Shown: positions 1 through 6,021 of the stretch, piece after piece
How the letters are laid out: the number at the start of each line of letters is the position of its first letter
Numbering within the stretch: position 1 is the stretch's first letter
Assembly: GCA_049792815.1 (NCBI GenBank)
Contig: JBARBG010000085.1
Location: forward strand, 1 to 9,901
Length of the DNA stretch: 9,901 nucleotides
Direction: 5' to 3'
Source: DAIDKA01 sp049792815
GTDB lineage: Bacteria > Pseudomonadota > Gammaproteobacteria > Steroidobacterales > Steroidobacteraceae
Notes under the pieces: generated by a model
Told to the model about the DNA's origin: nothing
The model's database searches: none
Seen by the model: only the letters and a program-made list of their open reading frames with translations
Translations under genes and position numbers: made by a program

Positions 1-16
1 AGATCAGACATCCCGT

Positions 17-145
17 TTACGGTAAGGGAATCGCTGCGACGAGGTCCGAATAAGAGATCGGCACTGTGCCAATGTGCGACCCAACCATTTTTGCCACTAT
101 CTCTAGCAGAATGTTGATTTGGGAGTCGGTTTCCATATAGCGCAT
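17..145 (-). CDS. Possible small hypothetical protein downstream of the TIR-like gene
   Basis: An ATG-started frame of 42 codons (MRYMETDSQI... ending SDLVAAIPLP, stop TAA at 17-19) follows the TIR-like gene on the same strand after a 41-nt gap. The same frame is open upstream for about 23 further codons, overlapping the end of the TIR-like gene, but without a convincing start codon; the sequence before the ATG has only a weak CGGAA as a ribosome site. The composition (amphipathic, balanced charge, no low complexity) looks protein-like. I do not recognise the family. It may be a third cistron of the module, the remnant of a longer gene, or chance. Confidence 0.2.
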   Translation of the reverse strand: MRYMETDSQINILLEIVAKMVGSHIGTVPISYSDLVAAIPLP

Positions 146-186
146 GATTGATTCCGCTACGGCAGCACCCCAGCGCGGGCCGCGAT

Positions 187-810
187 CTAGTCGCGCACCG
201 CGAATAGAAAATCACTGTGGGTGAGCTCGTCGAGCGGGTCGAGACGTCGGGCAGCGAGTAGCGCGCCCACTTCGCTCTGGAAAAGCCGATAGTCACTGGC
301 CATCGCGGTCGCTCCAGGCAGAGGCGGTTGCTCGCGACTACGATGTTCCGACAACCAGTTGCGCACGCAGCCAATCGCTCTCGCTGGATCGTTTGCATGA
401 ACCTCTATGTCCTGGCCGCTGATATCCGAAAGCGCGGCGTCATAGCGGTGGAGTTTGGCCTCGAGGATCAGGGCGCGCTTGCGTCGATGGCGCCCTTATC
501 CAAAGAGGCGGGCCCCGAGGTGCAGGCCAAGCTCCAGAGGCATGTTGAAACGTGGCATGCCGGCGGCGGGGTCGATCTCAATTCGAGACAGGTCGTGAAT
601 ACCCCAGTCACACTCAGCTATCATCTGGGCGATCTTGCTGACGCGAATCTCTGCGCCATCGGTCGAGTCCAGGGCGCACCGCGGATAATAGCCAGATGAG
701 ATGACAGTGAAGACGATCGCTCGGAAAACAGGTTTGAACCCGTCGTCGAACGGGCAGTTGATGAAAACGGATTTCGAGGCGGGCGGGCTAGCCGTGGGCC
801 GGTTCGGCAC
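187..810 (-). pseudogene. TIR/nucleoside deoxyribosyltransferase-like protein gene interrupted by one in-frame TAA
   Basis: A GTG start (808-810) opens a frame that runs 104 codons, meets TAA at 496-498, then continues in the same frame for 102 sense codons to TAG at 187-189. The first half has the features of a small Rossmann-like NAD/nucleoside-hydrolase-type fold: a beta strand SVFINCPFDD (residues 14-23), a second conserved block GIHDLSRIE (70-78) and FNMPLELGLHLGA (88-100). In the last block Glu93 sits where TIR-like and deoxyribosyltransferase-like enzymes keep their catalytic Glu (compare the N-x-x-FELG motif of CBASS TIR-like effectors). The second half resumes with GRHRRKRALIL (106-116), a typical next basic patch plus beta strand, so the TAA most probably interrupts one gene of about 207 codons. 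The start lies inside the end of the 60-residue gene upstream (23-nt overlap), and a small hairpin (820-832, 5-bp stem) lies just before the GTG. Function is inferred from motif resemblance only. A sequencing error at one base of the TAA, or stop readthrough, would restore a full protein. Confidence 0.65.
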
Positions 811-970
811 GCGATTGCTCGGACTTTGTCCGCAGCGCGTCGCGAATGGCCTGAGCGATGGCGGAGCGCTTGCCGTTTATCGGGGCGATCTTAATTCCCC
901 GGTATACGACGGCGCGTTCGGGCTTCACTGCAGAACGTGCGCGCGAGGTCTTTTTCGCTGCAGTCACCAT
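788..970 (-). CDS. Small basic protein (60 aa) paired with the TIR-like gene
   Basis: The frame from ATG 968-970 encodes 60 residues: a Lys/Arg/Ala-rich N-terminus (about 1-18), a compact central part VVYRGIKIAPINGKRSAIAQ (21-40) and a predicted helix AIRDALRTKS (41-50). The frame is open further upstream to an ATG at 1199-1201, but that extension is low in recognisable features, so I prefer the short form; the ribosome site before 970 is weak. Its last 23 nt overlap the start of the TIR-like gene in another frame, which suggests translational coupling and a joint function, for example a partner, inhibitor or sensor. I do not recognise a named family and no activity can be assigned. There is no signal peptide or membrane segment. 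Confidence 0.5.
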   Translation of the reverse strand: MVTAAKKTSRARSAVKPERAVVYRGIKIAPINGKRSAIAQAIRDALRTKSEQSRAEPAHG

Positions 971-1379
971 GAGGCCTAATATCGGGGTTCGTTGCCGCAA
1001 GCGCAAGCCTAGTTCCTTGTGCAGAGTCGCAGAAACGACGTGTTCAGGGCTAGGGAACCAAATTTGCGCACCGGGACTCGGGGACTCGGCCAGCGCTGCG
1101 ACCGTACGTCCGCAGCTAGGCGCCGCAAACTGGCCCCAACGCGCTGAAAATACACTTCCGTCAGAAGCCAATCTACCGACACGTGTCGATCCGGGCATCA
1201 AGGCGTGACGAACCGTTGATCACAATGCGTGCGCGCCTCGCAAATCGGAGTCTCGCATTTTCTGCCGTTTTTCTACCGTGCCGCCAAAACCGAGCGCGAA
1301 CGGGCGCCATCGAAAATGGGGTAAGGTGATGATCCATGTGGTGCTCGTTCTTCCTCGGTCATGTTTGCTGACGTCCGAG
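971..1379. other. Non-coding stretch between the island gene pair and the tRNA-Asp remnant
   Basis: No convincing gene is seen on either strand. The stretch should hold the promoter of the minus-strand pair, but I see no strong -10/-35 match upstream of 970. It contains a two-copy 8-bp tandem (gggactcg at 1073-1080 and 1081-1088) and a perfect 12-bp palindrome (1177-1188). A 39-codon frame at 1329-1448 on the plus strand runs through the tRNA remnant and is rejected as a gene. Recombinase arm sites would be expected near here in an integrated element, but no clear repeat array is visible. Confidence 0.5.
1177..1188. repeat. 12-bp perfect palindrome in the island end
   Basis: CGACACGTGTCG reads the same on both strands; symmetry stops at the flanking bases. 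It lies about 200 bp upstream of the minus-strand gene pair and about 190 bp from the tRNA remnant. It could be a binding site for a dimeric regulator or for an element-encoded recombination protein, but a single short palindrome in G+C-rich DNA can arise by chance. Confidence 0.25.
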
Positions 1380-1429
1380 CCGGCCTGTCACGCCGGGGGT
1401 CGCGGGTTCGAGTCCCGTCCGCTCCGCCA
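1380..1429 (+). other. 3' fragment of tRNA-Asp (GTC): probable attachment-site repeat
   Basis: The 50 bases match a bacterial tRNA-Asp from position 27 to the 3' end. Anticodon stem CCGGC/GCCGG (1380-1384 and 1392-1396) encloses the loop CTGTCAC with anticodon GTC (1387-1389). Next come a variable loop GGGTC (1397-1401), T-arm GCGGG TTCGAGT CCCGT (1402-1418), the acceptor 3' strand CCGCTCC (1419-1425), discriminator G and encoded CCA (1427-1429). The 5' acceptor strand and D-arm are absent: the bases before 1380 show no GGAGCGG and no D-loop. It cannot fold as a full tRNA, so it is not a working gene. Tyrosine recombinases integrate at tRNA 3' halves and leave such a partial copy at the far junction, so this is read as the attR-like site with the intact tRNA upstream of the window. 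tRNA-Asp immediately before ppiD is a layout I recall from some gammaproteobacteria. Confidence 0.85.
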
Positions 1430-1447
1430 ATTTCAAGACCCTAAGTG

Positions 1448-3361
1448 ATGCTGCAACAAATCGGTGACAGTCTGAAGGGCCACAAGTGGCTCACGTACAC
1501 GGTGTTCGGTGCCCTGGCACTGATCTTCGCAGCGTGGGGCGCCTATGGAATTTCCAACCTGAGCTTCGGCACTAGCAGCTATGTGGCCAAGGTCAACGGC
1601 CACACCATCGCCTATGAGGATGTGAAGGCCGCTTGGCAGCGCGAACAGAACCAGTGGCAGCAACGCGTCGGCGGCGAGATCCCCGCGGGCGAGCGCTCCT
1701 TGCTGGAGGACCAGCTGCTCGAGTCCGAGGTGCGCAACACCCTGCTCACCGACCGCGCCATCGACCTGGGTTATCGCGTCACAGACTCTGACCTGGCGGC
1801 CGCGCTGCGCGCCGAACCGGCGTTCCAGCTGGATGGCCACTACAATGCCGAAGTCGCCAAGTCGCGCCTGGCGCAGGCCGGGCTCACCCAAGAAAAATAC
1901 GCCGCCGATATGCGCAACGAGCTGGAGCGCCGCCAGCTCGAGGAAGGCCTGCAGCTGTCCGAGTTCATTACGCCGACCGAACTGCAGCGGCTGCATCAGC
2001 TGAATGACCAGGAGCGACAGATCCGCTATGCGGTGCTGCCGCTGGCCAAGTTCACCGCGGCCCTGCAGATCACCGATGCGGCCATCCAGGCCTACTACGC
2101 GGCGCATCAGGCGCAGTTCATGACGCCGGAGTCGGTGAACGTGCAGTATGCGCAGTTGAGCCTGCCGCAGGTGACCGCGCAGATCGCCGTATCGGATGCC
2201 GATCTGCAGGACTACTACGCCAAGAACAAGAACCGCTACATCTCCACCGAGCAGCGCCATGCGCATCACATCCTGGTGGCGGTGAACGACAAGGTTGACG
2301 CGGCCGCCGCCCTGAAGAAGGCCCAGGACCTCGAGGCCAAACTCAAGGCCGGCGGTAATTTCGAGGCGCTGGCCAAGCAGTATTCGGACGACGCGGGTTC
2401 GTCGAACCAGGGCGGCGACCTCGGATTCGCCGAGCGCGGGAGCTTCGAAGGCCCCTTTGGCGATGCGCTGTTCGCCATGAAAGCGGGCGATGTCAGTGCT
2501 CCGGTGCGCGGTAAAGACGGTTATCACATCATCCGCCTGGATGAGATTGTGCCGGCCAAGGGCAAGACCTTCGAGGAGGCGCGCACCGATGTGCTGGACC
2601 AGTTGCGCCACGATCGCGCGGCGGACAAGTTCGGCGACATCCAGGAACAGATCCAGCAGAAGGTGGACCAGTCGGGCGAGACGCTTGAGACCTTGGCCAA
2701 GGAATTCGCGCTCAACCTGGGGGATGTCCCCGCGTACCTCAAGGGCACCGGCGGTGGGGAGCTTGGCTCGACCAAGGAACTTCAGGCCCTGGTGTTCAGC
2801 GACACCGTGCTCAATCAGCACCGTATCGGCGGCCCGATACTGGTGGGTGATGACAAGCTGGTGCTGATCAGGGACCTCGCGCATGCCCTGCCGGCCGCGA
2901 AGCCGTTGGCCGTGGTTCACGATCAGATTGTGGCCGTGCTGCGCCAGCAGGCGGGCAGCCAGGCGGCGCTGAAGGCGGCTGAAGCCGCCGCGCAGAACCT
3001 GCGCTCGGGCAAGGACTTCGATGCCGTCGTCAAGGACCTGGGCGTGAGCGCCGAGGCGGCGCGCTTCGTGGGTCGTGAGGATCCTTCAGTGCCCGCGCTG
3101 GTGCGCGAGAGTGCGTTCAAGGCGCCCAAGCCCGGCGCACACCCCATCTACCAGGCCCTGGCGCAGCCCGACGGGGGCGCGGTGGTGTTGGGCGTTCTGG
3201 CGGTGCGCGTTGAAACACAGCCGTCAGATCAGCAGCAGATCTCGACCGAGGTCCGCGACCTGGGCCAGCAGTACGGGGATGCCGAAGGCCGAGCCTACGT
3301 GGAGCAGGCGCGCAGGGACGCGAAGGTGCAGAAGAACATCGGGATGTTCGATCAGCAGTAG
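1448..3361 (+). CDS. ppiD: Peptidyl-prolyl cis-trans isomerase D (periplasmic folding chaperone)
   Basis: PpiD is an inner-membrane-anchored periplasmic chaperone that helps newly exported outer-membrane and periplasmic proteins at the Sec exit. The 637-residue product (E. coli PpiD is about 620) starts MLQQIGDSLKG, typical for the family, has one membrane segment at about 13-33 and a long SurA_N/PpiD_N-like helical region (about 40-260). A parvulin-type rotamase domain spans about 265-370, with HAHHILV at 271-277, the block DLGFAERGSFEGPFGDALF (324-342) and the ending GYHIIRLDEI. A C-terminal helical chaperone region follows. I chose ATG 1448 over the adjoining GTG 1445 because it gives the usual N-terminus; the ribosome site is weak. 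The gene begins 18 nt after the tRNA-Asp remnant, so it probably once depended partly on the tRNA promoter or a promoter upstream of it. It ends 10 nt from the end of convergent fabI, with no visible terminator hairpin between them. Confidence 0.94.
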   Translation: MLQQIGDSLKGHKWLTYTVFGALALIFAAWGAYGISNLSFGTSSYVAKVNGHTIAYEDVKAAWQREQNQWQQRVGGEIPAGERSLLEDQLLESEVRNTLLTDRAIDLGYRVTDSDLAAALRAEPAFQLDGHYNAEVAKSRLAQAGLTQEKYAADMRNELERRQLEEGLQLSEFITPTELQRLHQLNDQERQIRYAVLPLAKFTAALQITDAAIQAYYAAHQAQFMTPESVNVQYAQLSLPQVTAQIAVSDADLQDYYAKNKNRYISTEQRHAHHILVAVNDKVDAAAALKKAQDLEAKLKAGGNFEALAKQYSDDAGSSNQGGDLGFAERGSFEGPFGDALFAMKAGDVSAPVRGKDGYHIIRLDEIVPAKGKTFEEARTDVLDQLRHDRAADKFGDIQEQIQQKVDQSGETLETLAKEFALNLGDVPAYLKGTGGGELGSTKELQALVFSDTVLNQHRIGGPILVGDDKLVLIRDLAHALPAAKPLAVVHDQIVAVLRQQAGSQAALKAAEAAAQNLRSGKDFDAVVKDLGVSAEAARFVGREDPSVPALVRESAFKAPKPGAHPIYQALAQPDGGAVVLGVLAVRVETQPSDQQQISTEVRDLGQQYGDAEGRAYVEQARRDAKVQKNIGMFDQQ

Positions 3362-3371
3362 CGGCTCGTGT

Positions 3372-4169
3372 TCAGCCCGCGGCGTCGTCGTCGGGAAAAC
3401 TCATGCCCACGGTGTTGAAACCGCCGTCGACGTAGGTGATCTCCCCGGTGATGCCGCCCGCCAGATCCGAACACAGGAACGCGGCGGCATTGCCCACGTC
3501 CTCCAGGGTCACATTACGGCGCAGCGGTGCGACCTCGGCGACGCGGCTGAGCATCTTGCGAAAGCCGGCAATGCCCGCGGCCGCCAGCGTCTTCACCGGC
3601 CCCGCCGAAATGCCGTTCACGCGGATGCCGCGCGGGCCCAGATCCGCCGCCAGGAAGCGCACGTTCGCCTCCAGGCTCGCCTTGGCCAGGCCCATGACGT
3701 TGTAGCTGGGGAGGCTGCGAACCGCCCCCAGGTAGGACAGGGTCAGCACGGCGCCCGCACGACCGACCATCAGCGGCACCGCGCCACGGCACAGCGCCGT
3801 CAGGCTGTAACTGGAAACATCGTGGGCGACCCGGAAGGCCTCCCGCGAGGTGTTGTCGAGGAAGCTGCCGGCGAGGGCTTCACGGGGCGCAAAGGCCACG
3901 GCGTGCACCAGGATATCCAGCGAGCCCCACTCCTGGTGAATGAAATCAAACGCCGCCGTGATCTCCTCGTCGCGCGACACGTCCAGCGGCAGGGTGAGGG
4001 CGCCCACGCTTTGCGCCAGTGGCACGACCCGTTCCTTGAACTTGTCATTGGCGTAGGAAAGAGCGAGCGCTGCGCCCTCGCGCTGCATGGCTTGGGCGAT
4101 GCCCCAGGCGATGGAGCGATCCGTGGCGACACCGACGATGAGCGCGCGCTTGCCCGTGAGGAAACCCAT
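3372..4169 (-). CDS. fabI: Enoyl-[acyl-carrier-protein] reductase (NADH), FabI type
   Basis: FabI reduces trans-2-enoyl-ACP to acyl-ACP, the last step of each fatty-acid elongation round, in the cytoplasm. The 265-residue protein has the atypical SDR nucleotide motif GVATDRSIAWGIA (13-25) and the FabI active site in perfect E. coli spacing: Tyr146 in LSYLGA, Tyr156 and Lys163 in YNVMGLAK. The substrate-binding loop ISAGPVKTLAAAGI and the C-terminal FLCSDLAGGITGE and YVDGGFN blocks are also present. The segment VHAVAFAP (88-95) has Ala92 where E. coli has Gly93, a site linked to triclosan sensitivity in E. coli; Ala also occurs there in the susceptible S. aureus enzyme, so resistance cannot be inferred. 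The start ATG (4167-4169) is preceded by GGCGAAAG as a moderate ribosome site. It follows mltD by 18 nt on the same strand and is likely co-transcribed with it. Confidence 0.97.
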   Translation of the reverse strand: MGFLTGKRALIVGVATDRSIAWGIAQAMQREGAALALSYANDKFKERVVPLAQSVGALTLPLDVSRDEEITAAFDFIHQEWGSLDILVHAVAFAPREALAGSFLDNTSREAFRVAHDVSSYSLTALCRGAVPLMVGRAGAVLTLSYLGAVRSLPSYNVMGLAKASLEANVRFLAADLGPRGIRVNGISAGPVKTLAAAGIAGFRKMLSRVAEVAPLRRNVTLEDVGNAAAFLCSDLAGGITGEITYVDGGFNTVGMSFPDDDAAG

Positions 4170-4187
4170 GGTGACTTTCGCCTGAGC

Positions 4188-5825
4188 CTACTGGCGGATG
4201 ATGAGCTTCTGTCCCGGGACCAGTCGGGTCTTGGACAGGCGGTTCCAGCTGGCCACCTGCGCGACGCTCACATGGTATTGCTGAGCCAGGTGGAACAGCG
4301 TGTCCCCCGCGTGCACCACGTGCGTGAGCGGGTGGCCGCCAGCGCCAGCGCCAGCGCCGACGCCGCCGCGCGCGGCTTCCTCGTCTTCGACACTGAGGTT
4401 GGCGCCGCTGTAGGCGGAGCCGGAGGAGGTGGCCAGCCGCAGGCGCTGACCGGCGCGCAGCACCGTGTTCGGCTGCATGCCGTTCATCAGGGCCAGCGCA
4501 TTCACATCGACGCGATGCTTGCGCGCGATGGCCCAGAGGGTTTCGCCACGGCGCACCACGATGCGCGAACGCTCGCGCCGCGAGCGATGCGCACGGCCGT
4601 CCACCAGGGCTGCGGCCCGCAGTGCCTTGGAAGGCAGCAGGTTGGCGTCGGAGGGCACTTTCAGCGCGCTGCCGACAATGAGCGCGCCCTTGGGCAGGTT
4701 ATTCAGTTCGCGCAGATCCTGCGTCGTCGTATGGAAGCGCCGCGCCACGCCATTCATGGTGTCGCCCTGGCGCACCGCGTAGCTCTTCACATTCAGGCGC
4801 TGATCGTCGGTGAGCTGAATCACGCTGGTGCGGAAGGCCTCGGCCGTGTCGGCCGGGACCAAGAGCGCGTAGGGGCCGGAAGGATCGGTGGCCCAGCGGT
4901 GAAACGCCGGGTTCAGCTCATACAGCTCCGCATCCGTGAGGCCGGCGATCTCGGCCGCCACGTGCATGGAAATCTGGCCCTGGGTGTCGACCTTGGCAAA
5001 GTAGGGCTGGTTGGGGATCTTGTTGAAGGACAGACCGTAGCGCTCGGGATTGGCGACCACCCGCCCCATGGCGAGGAGCTTGGGCACGTAGGCGCGGGTC
5101 TCCGCCGGCAGCTTCAGATTCCAGAAATCCGTCGGCAGTCCGGCCGCCTGGTTGCGCGCCACCGCGCGCTCGACATTCATCTCCCCGCAATTGTAGGCCG
5201 CGATGGCCAGCAGCCAGTCGCCGTTGAATTCGGTGTTCAGCGCCTGCAGGTAATCCAGGGCGGCGCGGGTGGATTCGGTGACATCGCGGCGGCCGTCGTA
5301 CCACCAGTCCTGCTTCAGGTTGTAGCGCGAGCCGGTGCCCGGGATGAACTGCCACAGCCCCGAGGCGCTCGAGCGCGAATAGGCGTAGGGCTCGAACGCG
5401 CTTTCGACCACCGGCAGCAGCGCCAGTTCCAGCGGCATGCCGCGGGCCTCAAGTTCGGTGACGATGTGGTACAGGTACAGGTCGGCGCGGCTGAAGGCGC
5501 GACCCAGGTAGTCGGGATTACCGGCGTACCATTCCAGTTCGCGGTCGATGGCACTGTGGTCCGAGTCCTTAAGCTTGAAGCCGGCGCGGATGCGGTCGAA
5601 GAGGTCGCCGTAGTCGGCAGGCGTGAGAGTGGGGCTGGGGCCCGCCTGAATGATGGCATCCAGGGCCGCGCTCTGGGGTTCGACCGGGGAGACGGGCAGC
5701 ACCGCAACCGGCTGCAGGGCGATGGGTTCGGGTTGGACCACCGGCGGGGTGGCACAGGCGGCCAGGGATAGAAGGGCGCCCGCGGTGAGGGTCTGAAGCG
5801 TTCGGCGCAGTACAATCGAAATCAA
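4188..5825 (-). CDS. mltD: Membrane-bound lytic murein transglycosylase D with three LysM domains
   Basis: MltD is a lipoprotein that cleaves peptidoglycan glycan strands, forming 1,6-anhydro-MurNAc ends. I place the start at TTG 5823-5825: it has a GAGGG ribosome site 8 nt upstream (5834-5838) and gives a short basic and hydrophobic signal peptide ending in lipobox LAAC with Cys24. The open frame extends to 5999, but the extra 58 codons would bury the signal peptide. The mature part has a Pro/Val-rich linker, then an SLT domain from about 130 to 250 with catalytic Glu141 in PVVESAF, SSASGLWQFIPGTG, and the AIAAYNCGEMNV block. Three LysM peptidoglycan-binding repeats follow (about 347-391, 421-465 and 500-545), the last ending at the C-terminus. 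At 545 residues it is longer than E. coli MltD (about 450, two LysM), because of an additional LysM and a Gly/Ala-rich linker. It is divergent from the methyltransferase gene and upstream of fabI. Confidence 0.94.
   Translation of the reverse strand: MISIVLRRTLQTLTAGALLSLAACATPPVVQPEPIALQPVAVLPVSPVEPQSAALDAIIQAGPSPTLTPADYGDLFDRIRAGFKLKDSDHSAIDRELEWYAGNPDYLGRAFSRADLYLYHIVTELEARGMPLELALLPVVESAFEPYAYSRSSASGLWQFIPGTGSRYNLKQDWWYDGRRDVTESTRAALDYLQALNTEFNGDWLLAIAAYNCGEMNVERAVARNQAAGLPTDFWNLKLPAETRAYVPKLLAMGRVVANPERYGLSFNKIPNQPYFAKVDTQGQISMHVAAEIAGLTDAELYELNPAFHRWATDPSGPYALLVPADTAEAFRTSVIQLTDDQRLNVKSYAVRQGDTMNGVARRFHTTTQDLRELNNLPKGALIVGSALKVPSDANLLPSKALRAAALVDGRAHRSRRERSRIVVRRGETLWAIARKHRVDVNALALMNGMQPNTVLRAGQRLRLATSSGSAYSGANLSVEDEEAARGGVGAGAGAGGHPLTHVVHAGDTLFHLAQQYHVSVAQVASWNRLSKTRLVPGQKLIIRQ
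4338..4355. repeat. Hexamer tandem repeat in the mltD inter-LysM linker
   Basis: Three copies of gccagc stand in tandem, followed by the near copies gccgac and gccgcc. On the minus strand they encode the flexible linker GVGAGAGAGG between the second and third LysM domains of MltD. The unit length keeps the frame, so copy-number change by slippage would only alter linker length. Confidence 0.55.
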
Positions 5826-6021
5826 AGTCCGGTCCCTCGCGAGGCGGATGGCAGAGTCATCAGGTGGCCAGCGGTCAACCGTGGGACTCGCCCCCGGGAC
5901 ACGAACATACGTATTTATGGGGCCGACTGTAACTGGTAACTTCACAAAAAGGCTAGCCTTTAATTGGTCGGCGTCACATAACTCACCGATACTTAACAAC
6001 TGCTCCCAAGGACCCCATCCA
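5826..6021. promoter_or_regulatory. Divergent intergenic region between mltD and the methyltransferase operon
   Basis: The 196 bp between the two divergent starts must hold promoters in both directions. It has AT-rich patches (5907-5921 and 5935-6000) that stand out from the coding DNA. For the plus strand, TTGGTC (5964-5969) and GATACT (5988-5993) with an 18-bp gap form a plausible sigma70 promoter ending about 30 bp before the GTG start. On the minus strand, boxes such as TTACAG and TATGTT with a 17-bp gap are weaker. AAGGA (6008-6012) is a good ribosome site, 9 nt before GTG 6022. A perfect 10-bp palindrome (5835-5844) overlaps the mltD ribosome site. Confidence 0.4.
5948..5961. repeat. 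14-bp perfect palindrome, candidate operator
   Basis: AAAGGCTAGCCTTT is perfectly self-complementary and sits directly next to the -35-like box of the putative plus-strand promoter, in the middle of the divergent region. Its position suits a dimeric regulator acting on both mltD and the methyltransferase operon. There is no poly-T tract at a terminator-like distance and no gene to terminate, so a terminator role is unlikely. Confidence 0.35.

Larger units (their letters stand above)
1..1379. mobile_element. Terminal part of a probable genomic island integrated at tRNA-Asp
   Basis: This stretch ends exactly where a truncated 3' copy of tRNA-Asp starts (1380), the usual signature of an element integrated into a tRNA gene by a tyrosine recombinase. 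It differs from the dense core genes to its right: it is sparsely coding, has visibly lower G+C (27 of 60 bases at 61-120, against 42 of 60 at 2401-2460), and its only credible genes are a small minus-strand cluster of accessory type, one of them broken by a stop codon. No integrase, transposase or transfer gene is visible in this piece, so the element type cannot be named; the integrase may sit near the other end. An assembly misjoin or a simple deletion of the tRNA 5' half are alternatives. Confidence 0.55.

Noticed and set aside
328..699. 123-codon plus-strand frame in the island
   Set aside because: It is the antisense shadow of the TIR-like gene, whose conserved motifs are on the minus strand.
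971..1201. Upstream extension of the 60-residue protein to an ATG at 1201
   Set aside because: The added 77 residues show no recognisable features, and the compact part of the protein starts after ATG 970; the open frame alone is weak support.
1380..1429. Functional tRNA-Asp gene
   Set aside because: The acceptor 5' strand and the D-arm are absent from the bases upstream of 1380, so no cloverleaf can form.
1329..1448. 39-codon plus-strand frame with an AAGGTG ribosome-like site, ending in the ppiD start
   Set aside because: Most of it reads through the tRNA-Asp fragment, whose sequence is explained by the tRNA; the openness is incidental.
1433..2920. 495-codon minus-strand open frame over ppiD
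   Set aside because: It is antisense to ppiD, with Leu/Gly/Arg/His-rich composition and no motifs; the ppiD frame explains the codon pattern.
3075..5771. 898-codon plus-strand open frame across the end of ppiD, fabI and mltD
   Set aside because: It runs antisense to two clearly identified genes, shows repetitive Arg/Gly/Ala/His/Gln composition typical of antisense frames in G+C-rich DNA, and has no recognisable domain.
5848..6021. N-terminal extension of the methyltransferase to 5848
   Set aside because: It crosses the divergent promoter region and lacks family similarity; GTG 6022 has a good ribosome site and gives the expected N-terminus.
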